A stretch of DNA of 64,000 bases, from positions 1 to 64,000 of the forward strand of contig CAJTYS010000003.1 of NCBI GenBank assembly GCA_910583765.1, given 5' to 3'. Positions 25,397 to 34,084 of this stretch are shown here, piece after piece (the stretch's first letter is position 1; each line of letters starts with the position of its first letter). Position numbers and translations under genes: made by a program. Source of the DNA: an uncultured Eubacteriales bacterium (GTDB lineage: Bacteria > Bacillota > Clostridia > Peptostreptococcales > Anaerovoracaceae). The notes below the pieces were generated by a model, which saw only the letters and a list, made by a program, of their open reading frames with translations, searched no databases and was not told the origin of the DNA.

Positions 25397-26857
25397 CTAT
25401 GATTCGATCCTATAAAACTCCGCATGTTCTTTTATGATTTCATCAAATTGGTCTTTCGTGACCGTATCAATGAACTCCGGGCTTTCGCTTTCTACAATGG
25501 CCTTCGCTTTCTGTGTGAATTTATCAGCGATTCGTTCTTTTCCGTTAGCGGCCCAGGCAATGTTCCGGTATCGATTGAGAAACTCCGGCAGATAATATTC
25601 TTTTCTGAATTTGCGGAAGGTTTCTTTTTTCTCCAGAAACGAGCCGCCCGGTCCTTCTTCCATAATGGCCTCAAAGGAAAGGCTTTCCTCTGAAATGGCA
25701 ATGTCCTGGGCGTACCGCTTCACGAATGTCAAAAGCTCGTTGGCGCCGATGATGGCCTGCAGGGAGCCCATCTGTCCGATTCCCATGTAACCGTTATCAT
25801 GAACAAAATTCTGTCTTCCATAAATCGCAGTCATCATGCTGTACATCATCTCCGCTCCCATCTGAAAATCCACTTCGTTCGCGTCTGTGGCTCCAGAAAG
25901 CCCAAAAGACGGAAGGTGATAAAATCTTCCCATCTCACCTACAAAAGAATTCATCAATCCATATTCCGGCCCTCCGTACATGCAGACCGTTGTCTTCATA
26001 TCCATGATCGAGGCCTCACATCCATACATAAACGGCGCACCCTGGCGCTTTAGCTGATGAACCACCAAACCTGTCAGGCATTCCGCGTTTCCCACCACTA
26101 GGGTGCCCGCTAGTGATACCGGGCCTGTGGCTCCGGCGATCACACCGGAAGTATAAGTGACCGGTATGCCATACTCTGCGCACAGCAAGAGTTTGTCCAA
26201 GGCTTCCGCTGAATTGGAAAGCGGCGAAACCGGCTCCGCGTAATGGACAAATGTAGGCTTGTCCCTAAGCGCTTCATAGCCTCCGGCTTGTGCGGCCGCC
26301 ATGTCTATGACTCCCTGCAGGCTATATGGATCAGTGGCAAGTGTAAGATTCGGTTTGTCGCTATACTGTCGCATTGCTTTAAAATGATAGATATCAGCGA
26401 TCCGAGGATCCCGATCATGAGCCAAAACATATGGAGCGATCCAATCGATGGATTTGCACTGGTGCGCTACTTTTGCGGCATTTTCGCAGTCTTTCAAACA
26501 GCCCGGACGGAAGTCTCCTGTATATAAGTCAACGAATTCAGGCATATCAGTTCCTGTGCCGAACGTCACCACATTTGGCTTCAAGTCAAAGGCTTTTTCA
26601 CCACTGCCTTTGTATAAGGAAAAGGACGAGGGTGCTGTCTCAAGAGCCTTGTCTACCATCCTGCGGCTTATTTTCACCAAATGATCTTCTCCAATCGCAG
26701 CGCCTGCGGCTCTAAGCAGCACTAAAGCCTCATCACTATAGATCTTCACACCGACTTCTTCCAATACTCTCATAGACGTTTCATGGATTCTGCGTTTCTG
26801 CTCATCCGTCCATCTTGAAAACGAACCAATGCTGCTGTCGCTGTCAAATGTAATCAT
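25397..26857 (-). CDS. MttB-superfamily quaternary amine methyltransferase 2
   Basis: 486 aa, a paralogue of the next gene along the same core (TFGTGTDMPEFVDLYTGDF, IDWIAPYVLAHD, YSDKPNLTLATD, MYGGPEYGLMNS). No in-frame TAG, so again without pyrrolysine. The two paralogues differ widely outside these motifs, suggesting different substrates or successive methyl groups of one substrate. It is the first gene of the operon, with AAGGAGG before the ATG at 26857 and a good promoter upstream. Confidence 0.9.
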   Translation of the reverse strand: MITFDSDSSIGSFSRWTDEQKRRIHETSMRVLEEVGVKIYSDEALVLLRAAGAAIGEDHLVKISRRMVDKALETAPSSFSLYKGSGEKAFDLKPNVVTFGTGTDMPEFVDLYTGDFRPGCLKDCENAAKVAHQCKSIDWIAPYVLAHDRDPRIADIYHFKAMRQYSDKPNLTLATDPYSLQGVIDMAAAQAGGYEALRDKPTFVHYAEPVSPLSNSAEALDKLLLCAEYGIPVTYTSGVIAGATGPVSLAGTLVVGNAECLTGLVVHQLKRQGAPFMYGCEASIMDMKTTVCMYGGPEYGLMNSFVGEMGRFYHLPSFGLSGATDANEVDFQMGAEMMYSMMTAIYGRQNFVHDNGYMGIGQMGSLQAIIGANELLTFVKRYAQDIAISEESLSFEAIMEEGPGGSFLEKKETFRKFRKEYYLPEFLNRYRNIAWAANGKERIADKFTQKAKAIVESESPEFIDTVTKDQFDEIIKEHAEFYRIES

Positions 26858-26875
26858 ATTTTCGTCCTCCTTTTT

Positions 26876-26948
26876 AATTCGTTATTTGCCGAATTTACGA
26901 ATCTAATTTTGTTTTATTAACTTTACTCTTTCATTTTCAAAAAGTCAA
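26876..26948 (-). promoter_or_regulatory. Promoter and operator of the methyltransferase operon
   Basis: On the minus strand TTGACT (26943-26948) and TAAAGT (26920-26925) are 17 bp apart. Just downstream is the inverted repeat AATTCG/CGAATT (26876-26881/26890-26895), with another ACGAAT-type half at 26897-26902, a candidate operator between the start site and the ribosome site. Confidence 0.65.
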
Positions 26949-27004
26949 TAGCTTTCTAGAGTTTTATTTCTATCTTTTTAAGAAAATTCTGGTCTTTCTA
27001 TCAT

Positions 27005-27052
27005 TTTGAAAAGAAAAAAGCCATGAAAACGCGGTTCATCATGCGCTTTCAT
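27005..27052 (-). terminator. Terminator of the ArsR-type regulator gene
   Basis: Arms 27023-27032 and 27043-27052 form a 10-bp stem (one G-U pair), followed on the minus strand by GGCTTTTTTCTTTTC. It separates the regulator from the operon it likely controls. Confidence 0.8.
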
Positions 27053-27084
27053 GACTTTAGAATATCCATATGCCTTTTTTCTAT

Positions 27085-28209
27085 TTACTCTTCTTGATCC
27101 ATATATTCCCGAAACAATGCGGGGATCTTCTGTACCTGCAATTTATCCACCTCATAATAAACATATTTTTTGATGGTCTTGCTATTGACTAGCCCCACTG
27201 CTTTCAAAGCCTTTAGATGGGCCGACACCGTGCTGGCCGCCAGTCCCAGCACATTGGATATGTACTGAGTCGTTGCCGGCGCGTCCCACAACATTTTTAT
27301 GATTTTGAGACGGCTCACATCGCCCATGGCCTTAAAGATATTGCATAAATCACCGGGTTCCCCTAGTTCATCAACAATGGTCTTTAGCTTCATATTGTAA
27401 TAAATGATCAGAGAATTTTCAAATCGGTCCATCAAAAGCTCAGGATCAGAGAAATTAGATGGAAAAATGTGTATCTGCGTGATCTCATCTAGCGGAATCA
27501 TGTATGTGATATCTTTTTTCAGGAACACTTGCCTTTTGGTCACATAAATATCATTGTGCAAGTTGGAAATATATTGAATGCAATCTCCCTGGCTGCTGCA
27601 TTCAAACTTTGACCGCATGATAGCTTGAGATATATTCTTCTCAATGTCCCGCCACACATGCGAGAAAGCCTGCTCCCAATAGGTCTTGATCAGAGCCGCT
27701 AAATCATTTCGCAGGGCATTCATGTTGCGGATAAAAATCACCACGTCTTTTTGATTGATATACTGGCTGATGAGCCGCATAGCCCGTTCATCGATGCTGC
27801 TCGGATCTTTTACCCATTGTTCAGCAGTTTCAATATCAAACCCTAATGCGGGCATTCCCAGGAAAAAATATAAAAACGTCACGTCATCCATCGTGCGAAA
27901 ACGGCGCATGGCTTCATCGAATTCGATCTGCGCCTGTCCTGTTTCTTTATAGTATTCACAGGAAACATAGGTGGCCAGGTCCATGATCAGCGACCACCTT
28001 GCATAGGCGTTCCCGTACATTTCTAAACTATGCTGCAGCGCTGTGTCCATTTTATTGAAGCGTCCCGCAGTCAGCCACAAGCTCTCGTTTTTTTCTTCGC
28101 TTTTTGTCTGCATCCCATGCAGGCTGGCGAACAATTCTACTAGGGGATTTTTATGAAAGATGATTTCCCTTGTTCCGTCATAATAATAATTCACATTGTT
28201 CCGAATCAT
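27085..28209 (-). CDS. ArsR-family regulator with large N-terminal domain
   Basis: 374 aa. A C-terminal ArsR winged helix (~residues 285-370) shows IFKAMGDVSRLKIIKMLWD, YISNVLGLAASTVSAHLKAL and a wing ending YYEVDKLQ. The ~280-residue N-terminal part is helical, lacks obvious metal Cys/His clusters and is probably an effector-binding or dimerisation domain. The start at 28209 follows AGGAGG; the upstream extension to 28260 covers the promoter -10. Directly upstream of the MttB operon and likely its regulator, perhaps sensing a methylated amine (inference). Autoregulation is suggested by the palindrome over its -35. Confidence 0.8.
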   Translation of the reverse strand: MIRNNVNYYYDGTREIIFHKNPLVELFASLHGMQTKSEEKNESLWLTAGRFNKMDTALQHSLEMYGNAYARWSLIMDLATYVSCEYYKETGQAQIEFDEAMRRFRTMDDVTFLYFFLGMPALGFDIETAEQWVKDPSSIDERAMRLISQYINQKDVVIFIRNMNALRNDLAALIKTYWEQAFSHVWRDIEKNISQAIMRSKFECSSQGDCIQYISNLHNDIYVTKRQVFLKKDITYMIPLDEITQIHIFPSNFSDPELLMDRFENSLIIYYNMKLKTIVDELGEPGDLCNIFKAMGDVSRLKIIKMLWDAPATTQYISNVLGLAASTVSAHLKALKAVGLVNSKTIKKYVYYEVDKLQVQKIPALFREYMDQEE

Positions 28210-28258
28210 AAAACCTCCTGCTTTGCTTCTCTTTTCACAGACTTTCATTACGCTAACC

Positions 28259-28287
28259 ATTATATCTATCTTTGTAAAATTTTACAA
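28259..28287 (-). promoter_or_regulatory. Promoter and palindromic operator of the ArsR-type regulator
   Basis: TATAAT (28259-28264) and TTGTAA (28282-28287) are 17 bp apart on the minus strand. The -35 lies inside a perfect 16-bp palindrome TTGTAAAATTTTACAA (28272-28287), a strong autoregulatory operator candidate. Confidence 0.75.
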
Positions 28288-28363
28288 CATTAAATTGTGC
28301 AAACATTTCATAAACAACTGATATATGGCAGGTAAAAGCAATCTTAGTCCGAGGCAAAAAGCA

Positions 28364-28412
28364 AACGGCCACGCCCCAGCGATTTCGCTCTTGGCATGAC
28401 CGTTATGTTTTT
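28364..28412 (-). terminator. Terminator R2 after rnfB
   Basis: Arms AACGGCCACGCC (28364-28375) and GGCATGACCGTT (28393-28404) with G-U pairs and an inner AGCGAAATCGCT hairpin. On the minus strand TGCTTTTTGCC follows. It ends the rnf operon and is nearly the same sequence as the terminator at 17146. Confidence 0.8.
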
Positions 28413-28426
28413 TATTTATCGGCGTT

Positions 28427-29278
28427 CTATGACGCAGCGACTTCTTCCTTCTTTGGCGCTGGAGCCGGAGCCTTTTTCTTGACTCTCAGGTTCAAAATCG
28501 CGCCAGTCGGACATTCTTTTGCACAAAGTCCGCAGTTCTTACATTTTTCCGGATCAATCTTGGCCAGATTGTTTTCCACAACAACCGCATCGAATTTACA
28601 TGCCTTCTGGCACTTCATGCAGCCAATGCAGCCAGCCGTACATTGCTTTCTGGTCTGCGCTCCTTTATTGTTGGAGCTGCAGGCCACATAGACCAGCTTG
28701 TTCTTGCTCTGGATCTGAATGATGTGTTTCGGGCATACTTTGGCGCATTTTCCGCAAGCCACGCACTTTTCCCGATCAATGAAGGCAACGCCGTCTTCCA
28801 CGCAGATCGCATCATAATCGCAGACTACGGAACAGTCGCCAAGACCCAGACATCCATGGGCGCACGCCCAATTTCCGCCGTAAAGCTGGCTTGCTGCCTT
28901 GCAGGTGGCCATGCCTTTGTATTCCATGATCCGCTTTGCGGACGCTTCGTTTCCGTGACACATGACCACAGCCACCTTTGGATCCGCTGCTCCTGCGTCA
29001 ACGCCTTTAATGGCGGCCAGTTTCTGCGCCACGTCCGCTCCGCCTACTGGACACATGGACGCTGTGATCGTCCCATCCGTGTCTTCTGCCAGCGCAGTGG
29101 CATAATCATCACAGCCCGCGAATCCGCACGCGCCGCAATTCGCGCCTGGCAGTACTTCGCGGATATCAAGCACCATTTGGTCTACTGGCACAAACATTAC
29201 CTTTGACGCAATGGTAAGAATGATACCGGCCACAAGACCAATGACTACTACGATACCTACAGGTATTAACATACTCAT
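28427..29278 (-). CDS. rnfB: Rnf complex subunit B, multi-cluster ferredoxin
   Basis: 283 aa. An N-terminal membrane helix (GIVVVIGLVAGIILTIA) is followed by the Fes-type motif GANCGACGFAGCDDY..CPVGG, a central Cys-rich part (MCHGNEA, CAHGCLGLGDCSVVC), and ferredoxin motifs CVACGKCAKVCP, CIGCMKCQKACK and CKNCGLCAKECP. It accepts electrons from reduced ferredoxin at the cytoplasmic face. The C-terminal tail is Ala/Pro/Lys-rich (KKKAPAPAPKKE). Last gene of rnfCDGEAB, with AAGGAGG before the ATG. Confidence 0.95.
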   Translation of the reverse strand: MSMLIPVGIVVVIGLVAGIILTIASKVMFVPVDQMVLDIREVLPGANCGACGFAGCDDYATALAEDTDGTITASMCPVGGADVAQKLAAIKGVDAGAADPKVAVVMCHGNEASAKRIMEYKGMATCKAASQLYGGNWACAHGCLGLGDCSVVCDYDAICVEDGVAFIDREKCVACGKCAKVCPKHIIQIQSKNKLVYVACSSNNKGAQTRKQCTAGCIGCMKCQKACKFDAVVVENNLAKIDPEKCKNCGLCAKECPTGAILNLRVKKKAPAPAPKKEEVAAS

Positions 29279-29293
29279 TTCTCGTATCCCTCC

Positions 29294-29887
29294 TTACGCG
29301 AACAGACCTTCTACCACGCCGGAGAATCCCATGAAGGACAGGGACAAGATCGACGCGGTAACAAGTGTGATCGGAATTCCCTGAAATGCTACAGGGACCA
29401 TTTTACAATCTTCCAGTTTGCCTCTCAGTCCCGCAAAGAGAACCATGGCCAGCAGGAAGCCGATGCCTGCGCCCAATGCGTTGAACAGGGACTGCACATA
29501 CGTGAGGCCGTCATCAATATTCGTGATGGTGACGCCCAATACCGCGCAGTTTGTGGTGATCAGCGGCAGGAACACACCCAGCGACTTGTAAAGCGGCGGC
29601 ATGTACTTTTTCAGCGTCATTTCCACCAGCTGTACCAGAGAAGCGATAACCAAAATAAACACCACCGTCTGCAAGTATCCGATGCCATAAGCGTCCAGAA
29701 GGAACTTTTGGATCGGCCATGTGGCGGCAGTCGCCAAAACCATAACAAAGGTTACGGCAAACCCCATGCCCGTGGCGGAGTCCATTTTCTTGGAAACTCC
29801 CAGGAACGGGCAGATACCCAGGAACTGGGACAATACAAAGTTATCCACCAGGATAACACTCATAATGATTACAATGATCTCTTTCAT
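29294..29887 (-). CDS. rnfA: Rnf complex membrane subunit A
   Basis: 197 aa, six membrane helices, homologous to RnfE and NqrE. The paired membrane cysteines that hold the RnfA/RnfE [2Fe-2S] centre are present (LGICPFLGV and TTNCAVLGV). The gene overlaps rnfE by 4 bp (ATGA type), indicating translational coupling. Confidence 0.95.
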   Translation of the reverse strand: MKEIIVIIMSVILVDNFVLSQFLGICPFLGVSKKMDSATGMGFAVTFVMVLATAATWPIQKFLLDAYGIGYLQTVVFILVIASLVQLVEMTLKKYMPPLYKSLGVFLPLITTNCAVLGVTITNIDDGLTYVQSLFNALGAGIGFLLAMVLFAGLRGKLEDCKMVPVAFQGIPITLVTASILSLSFMGFSGVVEGLFA

Positions 29888-30564
29888 GACGCGCTAGCCT
29901 CCTTTTCACTGCAGGTGCTGGAATTGCAGGAGCCTGCCATAGCACAGCCTTCGCAGCCAAAGCTCTTCTTCTTGATGGCCTTTCCTTTTGACGCAAAATT
30001 GATCGTCGCAATGAGGATGGCGAACACGAAGAAGCCGCCAGGGGCCAGCATGAAGATACCCATTGGAGGAACGCTGCCAAAGAGAGCGATGCCAAACGCA
30101 GTGCCGTTGCCCAGGATTTCTCTGATCAGGCCCATGATGCCCAGAGCCACTGTGAAGCCCAGGCCCATGCCGATTCCGTCCAAAGCGGAATCCACGATGG
30201 AATTCTTGCTGGCGAACATTTCCGCTCTGCCCAGGATGATACAGTTTACTACGATCAGCGGAATGAACAGACCCAGAGATTTGTCCAGAGCCGGCAGATA
30301 CGCTTTCAGCATCAGCTGCACGATAGTTACGAATCCGGCGATCACTACGATATAGCACGGGATACGCACTTTATCAGGAATCACTCTTTTCAATATGGAA
30401 ATTACGATATTGGCGCAAATCAGTACTGCCATGGTGGAAACGCCCATGCCAAGGCCGTTGGTCGCGCTGGTGGTCACCGCCAAAGTCGGGCAGCATCCCA
30501 GCAGCTGGACCAGTACTGGATTTTCTTTAATAAACCCTTTTGTAATGATTGATAGTTTGTTCAT
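29884..30564 (-). CDS. rnfE: Rnf complex membrane subunit E with Cys-rich tail
   Basis: 226 aa. Six helices with the paired cysteines LLGCCPTLAV and VVNCIILGR. The C-terminal ~25 residues are a cytoplasmic tail with five cysteines (FGCEGCAMAGSCNSSTC), absent from the classical six-helix core. They could bind a metal or cluster or form a thiol switch. It overlaps rnfG by one base and rnfA by four. Confidence 0.93.
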   Translation of the reverse strand: MNKLSIITKGFIKENPVLVQLLGCCPTLAVTTSATNGLGMGVSTMAVLICANIVISILKRVIPDKVRIPCYIVVIAGFVTIVQLMLKAYLPALDKSLGLFIPLIVVNCIILGRAEMFASKNSIVDSALDGIGMGLGFTVALGIMGLIREILGNGTAFGIALFGSVPPMGIFMLAPGGFFVFAILIATINFASKGKAIKKKSFGCEGCAMAGSCNSSTCSEKEASAS

Positions 30565-31115
30565 TATTTAACACCTCCGCATTCCTTGTATTGCAGCAAA
30601 GCTTCGCTGACACACTGGTATACTGCGTTGGAAGAAATGGTCGCGCCCACGATCTGATCGATGTTAGCGTCATTTTTGATGTTGTCCTGGCCCGCCGTGT
30701 CCACGCCGCCATACTGCTCCAGGTATTCGTCTGTCATGGCTTTTGTTCCCAGACCCGGCGTGTCAGCATGGTTGGTAACGGTCACGCCTGTGACTTTTCC
30801 GTCTTTGTCAACGCCTACCATAGCGGTCAGGGTGCCGCCAAAGCTCTTGTATGTAGCAGTCACTGCCATGCCTGACTTGTTGTCAGCCATATAGCATTCC
30901 TCCACGCCGTTTACCAGCTTGCCGTCATACGGAGTGAAGCTGTCGCCGGAAGGCAGTACCTTCACTCTGGCTTCGTCAGCTGTTTTCTGGGCGTTTTTCT
31001 CGATCAGAGGATTTGCCACGCCGTAAGTCCCCGCAAGGGCCGCTGTCACTACTAGGCAAATGATCACCAGCACTAAAGCAGGGGCGATGTTTTCTTTAAA
31101 AGCGTTATTTTTCAT
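30564..31115 (-). CDS. rnfG: Rnf complex subunit G, covalent flavoprotein
   Basis: 183 aa. One N-terminal membrane anchor (IAPALVLVIICLVVTAALAG) and an FMN-binding domain outside. The flavinylation site is DQIVGATISSNAV, where the Thr of GAT takes FMN from ApbE. It overlaps rnfD by 11 bp. Confidence 0.95.
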   Translation of the reverse strand: MKNNAFKENIAPALVLVIICLVVTAALAGTYGVANPLIEKNAQKTADEARVKVLPSGDSFTPYDGKLVNGVEECYMADNKSGMAVTATYKSFGGTLTAMVGVDKDGKVTGVTVTNHADTPGLGTKAMTDEYLEQYGGVDTAGQDNIKNDANIDQIVGATISSNAVYQCVSEALLQYKECGGVK

Positions 31116-32070
31116 CTTTTTTGCCGCCTCCTTTTTTATATGCTCTGTTGGTGCAGAAATTGTCGATATGCGGAGTCAAGATGTTCATCAGCAGAATGGC
31201 GAAAGAAACGCCTTCTGGATACGCTCCGTATACGCGAATCACAAAGGTGAGGATCCCGCATCCAATGCCGAAGATCACTTTTCCCATTGGCAGGATCGGG
31301 GAAGTCACATAGTCAGTCGCGCAAAAGAACGCGCCTAACATCAGACCGCCCGCGCACAGGTGGAAAATCGGATCTTGTCCCGGAATGATCAGGGCCAACA
31401 CAAATACAGTGCCCAGGAAGCATACCGGAATGATCGGGGAGATGATTCCTCTCCAAATGAGGAAGATACCGCCGATCAGCAGCGCCAGGGCACTGACTTC
31501 ACCAATACATCCGCCTACGTTGCCCAGGAACAGATCTAAATTGGATGGCATCTGGCCGCCGCCTTCTGAGAGGATGCCCAGAGGAGTCGGTCCCGTGGTT
31601 CCATCCACTACGCCCGCGCCTCTTGGCACCGGCCATGTGGTCATTTCCGTGGCAAAGGAGATAAAGAGAACGATTCTGGCTGTGACCGCTGGGTTCACCA
31701 GGTTCTGCCCAATGCCGCCGAAAAGCTGCTTTACAATGACGATTGCCACGAAACAGCCGATAATGGCCATCCAATAAGGAAGGCTGGCCGGCACGTTGAA
31801 AGCGATCAGCACCCCTGTCAGGGCCGCGCTCATATCCATTACCGTGTTCTTTCTCTTCATCAATTTGTTGAAAAGAAATTCAAAAATCATGCATGCTGCC
31901 GCGCAAACAACGGTCATCACCGCCGCTCTGTACCCAAACTGGTAGCATCCTACCGCGAACGCTGGAATCAGAGCGATCAGCACGGTCTGCATCACTTTAG
32001 CCGTATCAACGTTAGAAACCGCATGAGGCGCTGAGGATACGACTAGATTATCATAATACTGTTTTTCCAT
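31105..32070 (-). CDS. rnfD: Rnf complex membrane subunit D
   Basis: 321 aa with about nine or ten helices, of the NqrB/RnfD family. An ApbE-type acceptor motif lies in VDGTTGPTPLGILSEGG, where the Thr before Pro-Leu is the expected FMN site. It participates in coupling electron flow to ion movement. It overlaps rnfC by one base. Confidence 0.94.
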   Translation of the reverse strand: MEKQYYDNLVVSSAPHAVSNVDTAKVMQTVLIALIPAFAVGCYQFGYRAAVMTVVCAAACMIFEFLFNKLMKRKNTVMDMSAALTGVLIAFNVPASLPYWMAIIGCFVAIVIVKQLFGGIGQNLVNPAVTARIVLFISFATEMTTWPVPRGAGVVDGTTGPTPLGILSEGGGQMPSNLDLFLGNVGGCIGEVSALALLIGGIFLIWRGIISPIIPVCFLGTVFVLALIIPGQDPIFHLCAGGLMLGAFFCATDYVTSPILPMGKVIFGIGCGILTFVIRVYGAYPEGVSFAILLMNILTPHIDNFCTNRAYKKGGGKKDEK

Positions 32071-33386
32071 TATTTACTCGCCTCCTCCTTTACAAGCGCT
32101 TTGCTCAGTTTATTGATAAAGCTCAGCGGCCTTCTGGCCGGACATACGTAGGAGCAGCTGCCGCATTCCATGCACTGCATGATCTGCAGCTGGTTCAGCT
32201 TTTCCACGTCCTTGTTTTCATAAGCCGCGGCATAAGCGGTCGGCAGCAGTTTGAACGGACATGCTTTGTGGCATCTTCCGCAGTTGATGCAGCCTGTTTC
32301 CTCAGGAACCAGCGCCTGCTCTCCCGCGAAGGCCAAAATCGCATTGTTGTTTTTCACAAGAGGCGTCCTGTCTGAGAAAATAGCTCTTCCCATCATCGGG
32401 CCGCCCATGAGGATCTTCTTTGGCTCTGCCTTGTAGCCGCCGCAAAATTCGATGATATCCGCAATCCTGGTTCCAATCGGCGCGATCATGTTTTTCGGTT
32501 CTTTCACCGCAGAGCCGTCTACTGTGATCCTCTTGGAAATCAGCGGCATGCCGTCTCTGAAGTGTTGTCCCACAAAAGCAATGGTCGTAATATTGGAGAG
32601 AATGATCCCCAGCTGCGCCGGAAGCACTCCGCCGTTCATGGTTTTTCCAGTGATTTCATAAACCAGCACTCGCTCCGCTCCCTGTGGGTAGCGAGCCCGC
32701 AAGGTCACTACTTCTATTTCCGGATGGTTCTGGTCTGCCAGCATTTTTTTCAGCTGATCAATGGCATCCTGCTTGTTTTCTTCGATGCCAATATACCCTT
32801 TTTTCAGTTCCAGGTACTTCATGACCAGCAGCGCTCCGTCAATGATGTCCTGCGTGTTCTCCAGCATCAGTCTATGGTCAGAAGTAATGAACGGTTCGCA
32901 TTCCGCGCCGTTTACGATCAATGTGTCCACTTCATCCAAATTCTGCGGGTTATATTTGACGTGAGTTGGGAATGACGCTCCGCCCAGCCCTACCAGACCG
33001 CTGGTCCGTATTTCTTTTACAAATTCTTCTCTGTTTGTTACTTCTGGAGGTTTTACTTCTTCCCATACCTCCTGTTTTTTGTCTGTTTCAATGACAATCG
33101 CTTGATCTTCTCCACCCATCACAGACCGGATCCCTTCGATTCCTGTCACTGTTCCTGAAACGCTCGAGTGGATTGGCGCACTTACAAAAGCATCAGTATC
33201 ACCAATTGGCTGTCCTACTTTTACGTAATCGCCTTTTTTCACCAAAGGCTTACATGGGGCTCCAATATGTTGAGACATCGAAATGCACACAGTATCAGGG
33301 ATCGGCATGATTTGCGTCTCACACGCGGATGTGTGTTTCTCATGACTCACCTTGATGCTTTGCAAATGCTTTTTCTGTTGACTCAT
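32070..33386 (-). CDS. rnfC: Rnf complex subunit C, NADH-binding
   Basis: 438 aa. N-terminal barrel-sandwich and NADH/FMN core with GLVGLGGASFPTHVKY and NGAECEPFITSDHRLM, an SLBB domain, and two ferredoxin motifs (CINCGRCHKACP, CMECGSCSYVCP). It delivers electrons to NAD+ at the cytoplasmic face. The ATG at 33386 follows AAGGAAGG; the extension to 33428 lacks a ribosome site. First gene of the operon. A TATAAT on the minus strand at 33431-33436 is a possible -10. Confidence 0.93.
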   Translation of the reverse strand: MSQQKKHLQSIKVSHEKHTSACETQIMPIPDTVCISMSQHIGAPCKPLVKKGDYVKVGQPIGDTDAFVSAPIHSSVSGTVTGIEGIRSVMGGEDQAIVIETDKKQEVWEEVKPPEVTNREEFVKEIRTSGLVGLGGASFPTHVKYNPQNLDEVDTLIVNGAECEPFITSDHRLMLENTQDIIDGALLVMKYLELKKGYIGIEENKQDAIDQLKKMLADQNHPEIEVVTLRARYPQGAERVLVYEITGKTMNGGVLPAQLGIILSNITTIAFVGQHFRDGMPLISKRITVDGSAVKEPKNMIAPIGTRIADIIEFCGGYKAEPKKILMGGPMMGRAIFSDRTPLVKNNNAILAFAGEQALVPEETGCINCGRCHKACPFKLLPTAYAAAYENKDVEKLNQLQIMQCMECGSCSYVCPARRPLSFINKLSKALVKEEASK

Positions 33387-33670
33387 TTCTGAAACCTTCC
33401 TTTCCAAAGTTTTTTCAGTCGCATACATGAATTATATTATCACAAAACGATTCAATATGCTATATTTTTGTGTCGAATTCTAAGGAAAAACCGCACTTTT
33501 TGTGTACAGAATACTTTTTCTACATATATACCCTATGCGAAAAAATTTTAATCATGATGGGATGTTGAGATGAGGTTGAAATATATGGGAAAGATGTGGG
33601 TTGAGGCTGGGGTGGGTGAAGCGGCAGCGGAGGCAAACTAGTCGGTCGCAGAGCCGCAAGTCAATCAGGA

Positions 33671-34084
33671 TCATTCTGAGGATCGCAGATAGCTTTCTAC
33701 CATAGAAACTACTTCTTTTGCGATTTCTAACTGTTCCTTCGCATCTTGGATTGATAAAAGATAAAAATCATCATAATCGCTTGCATGACGCACTTCCTGC
33801 ACTCTGCTTATTTTCCTACTAAGTTCTTTTGGGAATATACCAGTATGCACAAAGTCTTTGTTAAAGTTTCCAATTACCTGCGCATGATGCTTATATGCTT
33901 TGAACTCCAGAGCCAAGCATGCGGATATTGCTCTGAAAATCGCATAGTAAGCTCTGTTATTGGATGTTCTGTAATAACCCTTTTCAAAATTCATTTCCGC
34001 AGCTTCCAAGTCTGTTTTAGCTACGTTGACTCTGTGATTCGCTAGTTCTTTCGCACCGCCCACATCGTCTAATTCAAACGCCAT
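33671..34084 (-). CDS. HEPN domain protein (UPF0332-like), putative toxin
   Basis: 137 aa, all-helical. YYRTSNNRAYYAIFRAISACLA and a late EVRHASDYDDFY give the HEPN/UPF0332 pattern; the R-H-x-S-D-Y segment is where a classical R-x4-6-H RNase motif would lie, and only a degenerate form is seen. It overlaps the nucleotidyltransferase gene by 11 bp, the usual order of a MNT/HEPN pair. Possible RNase-type toxin held in check by AMPylation; activity is uncertain. Confidence 0.8.
   Translation of the reverse strand: MAFELDDVGGAKELANHRVNVAKTDLEAAEMNFEKGYYRTSNNRAYYAIFRAISACLALEFKAYKHHAQVIGNFNKDFVHTGIFPKELSRKISRVQEVRHASDYDDFYLLSIQDAKEQLEIAKEVVSMVESYLRSSE

Noticed and set aside
23854..26857. Pyrrolysine in the MttB-family enzymes
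   Set aside because: Both frames are open without an internal TAG, so they belong to the non-pyrrolysine part of the superfamily.
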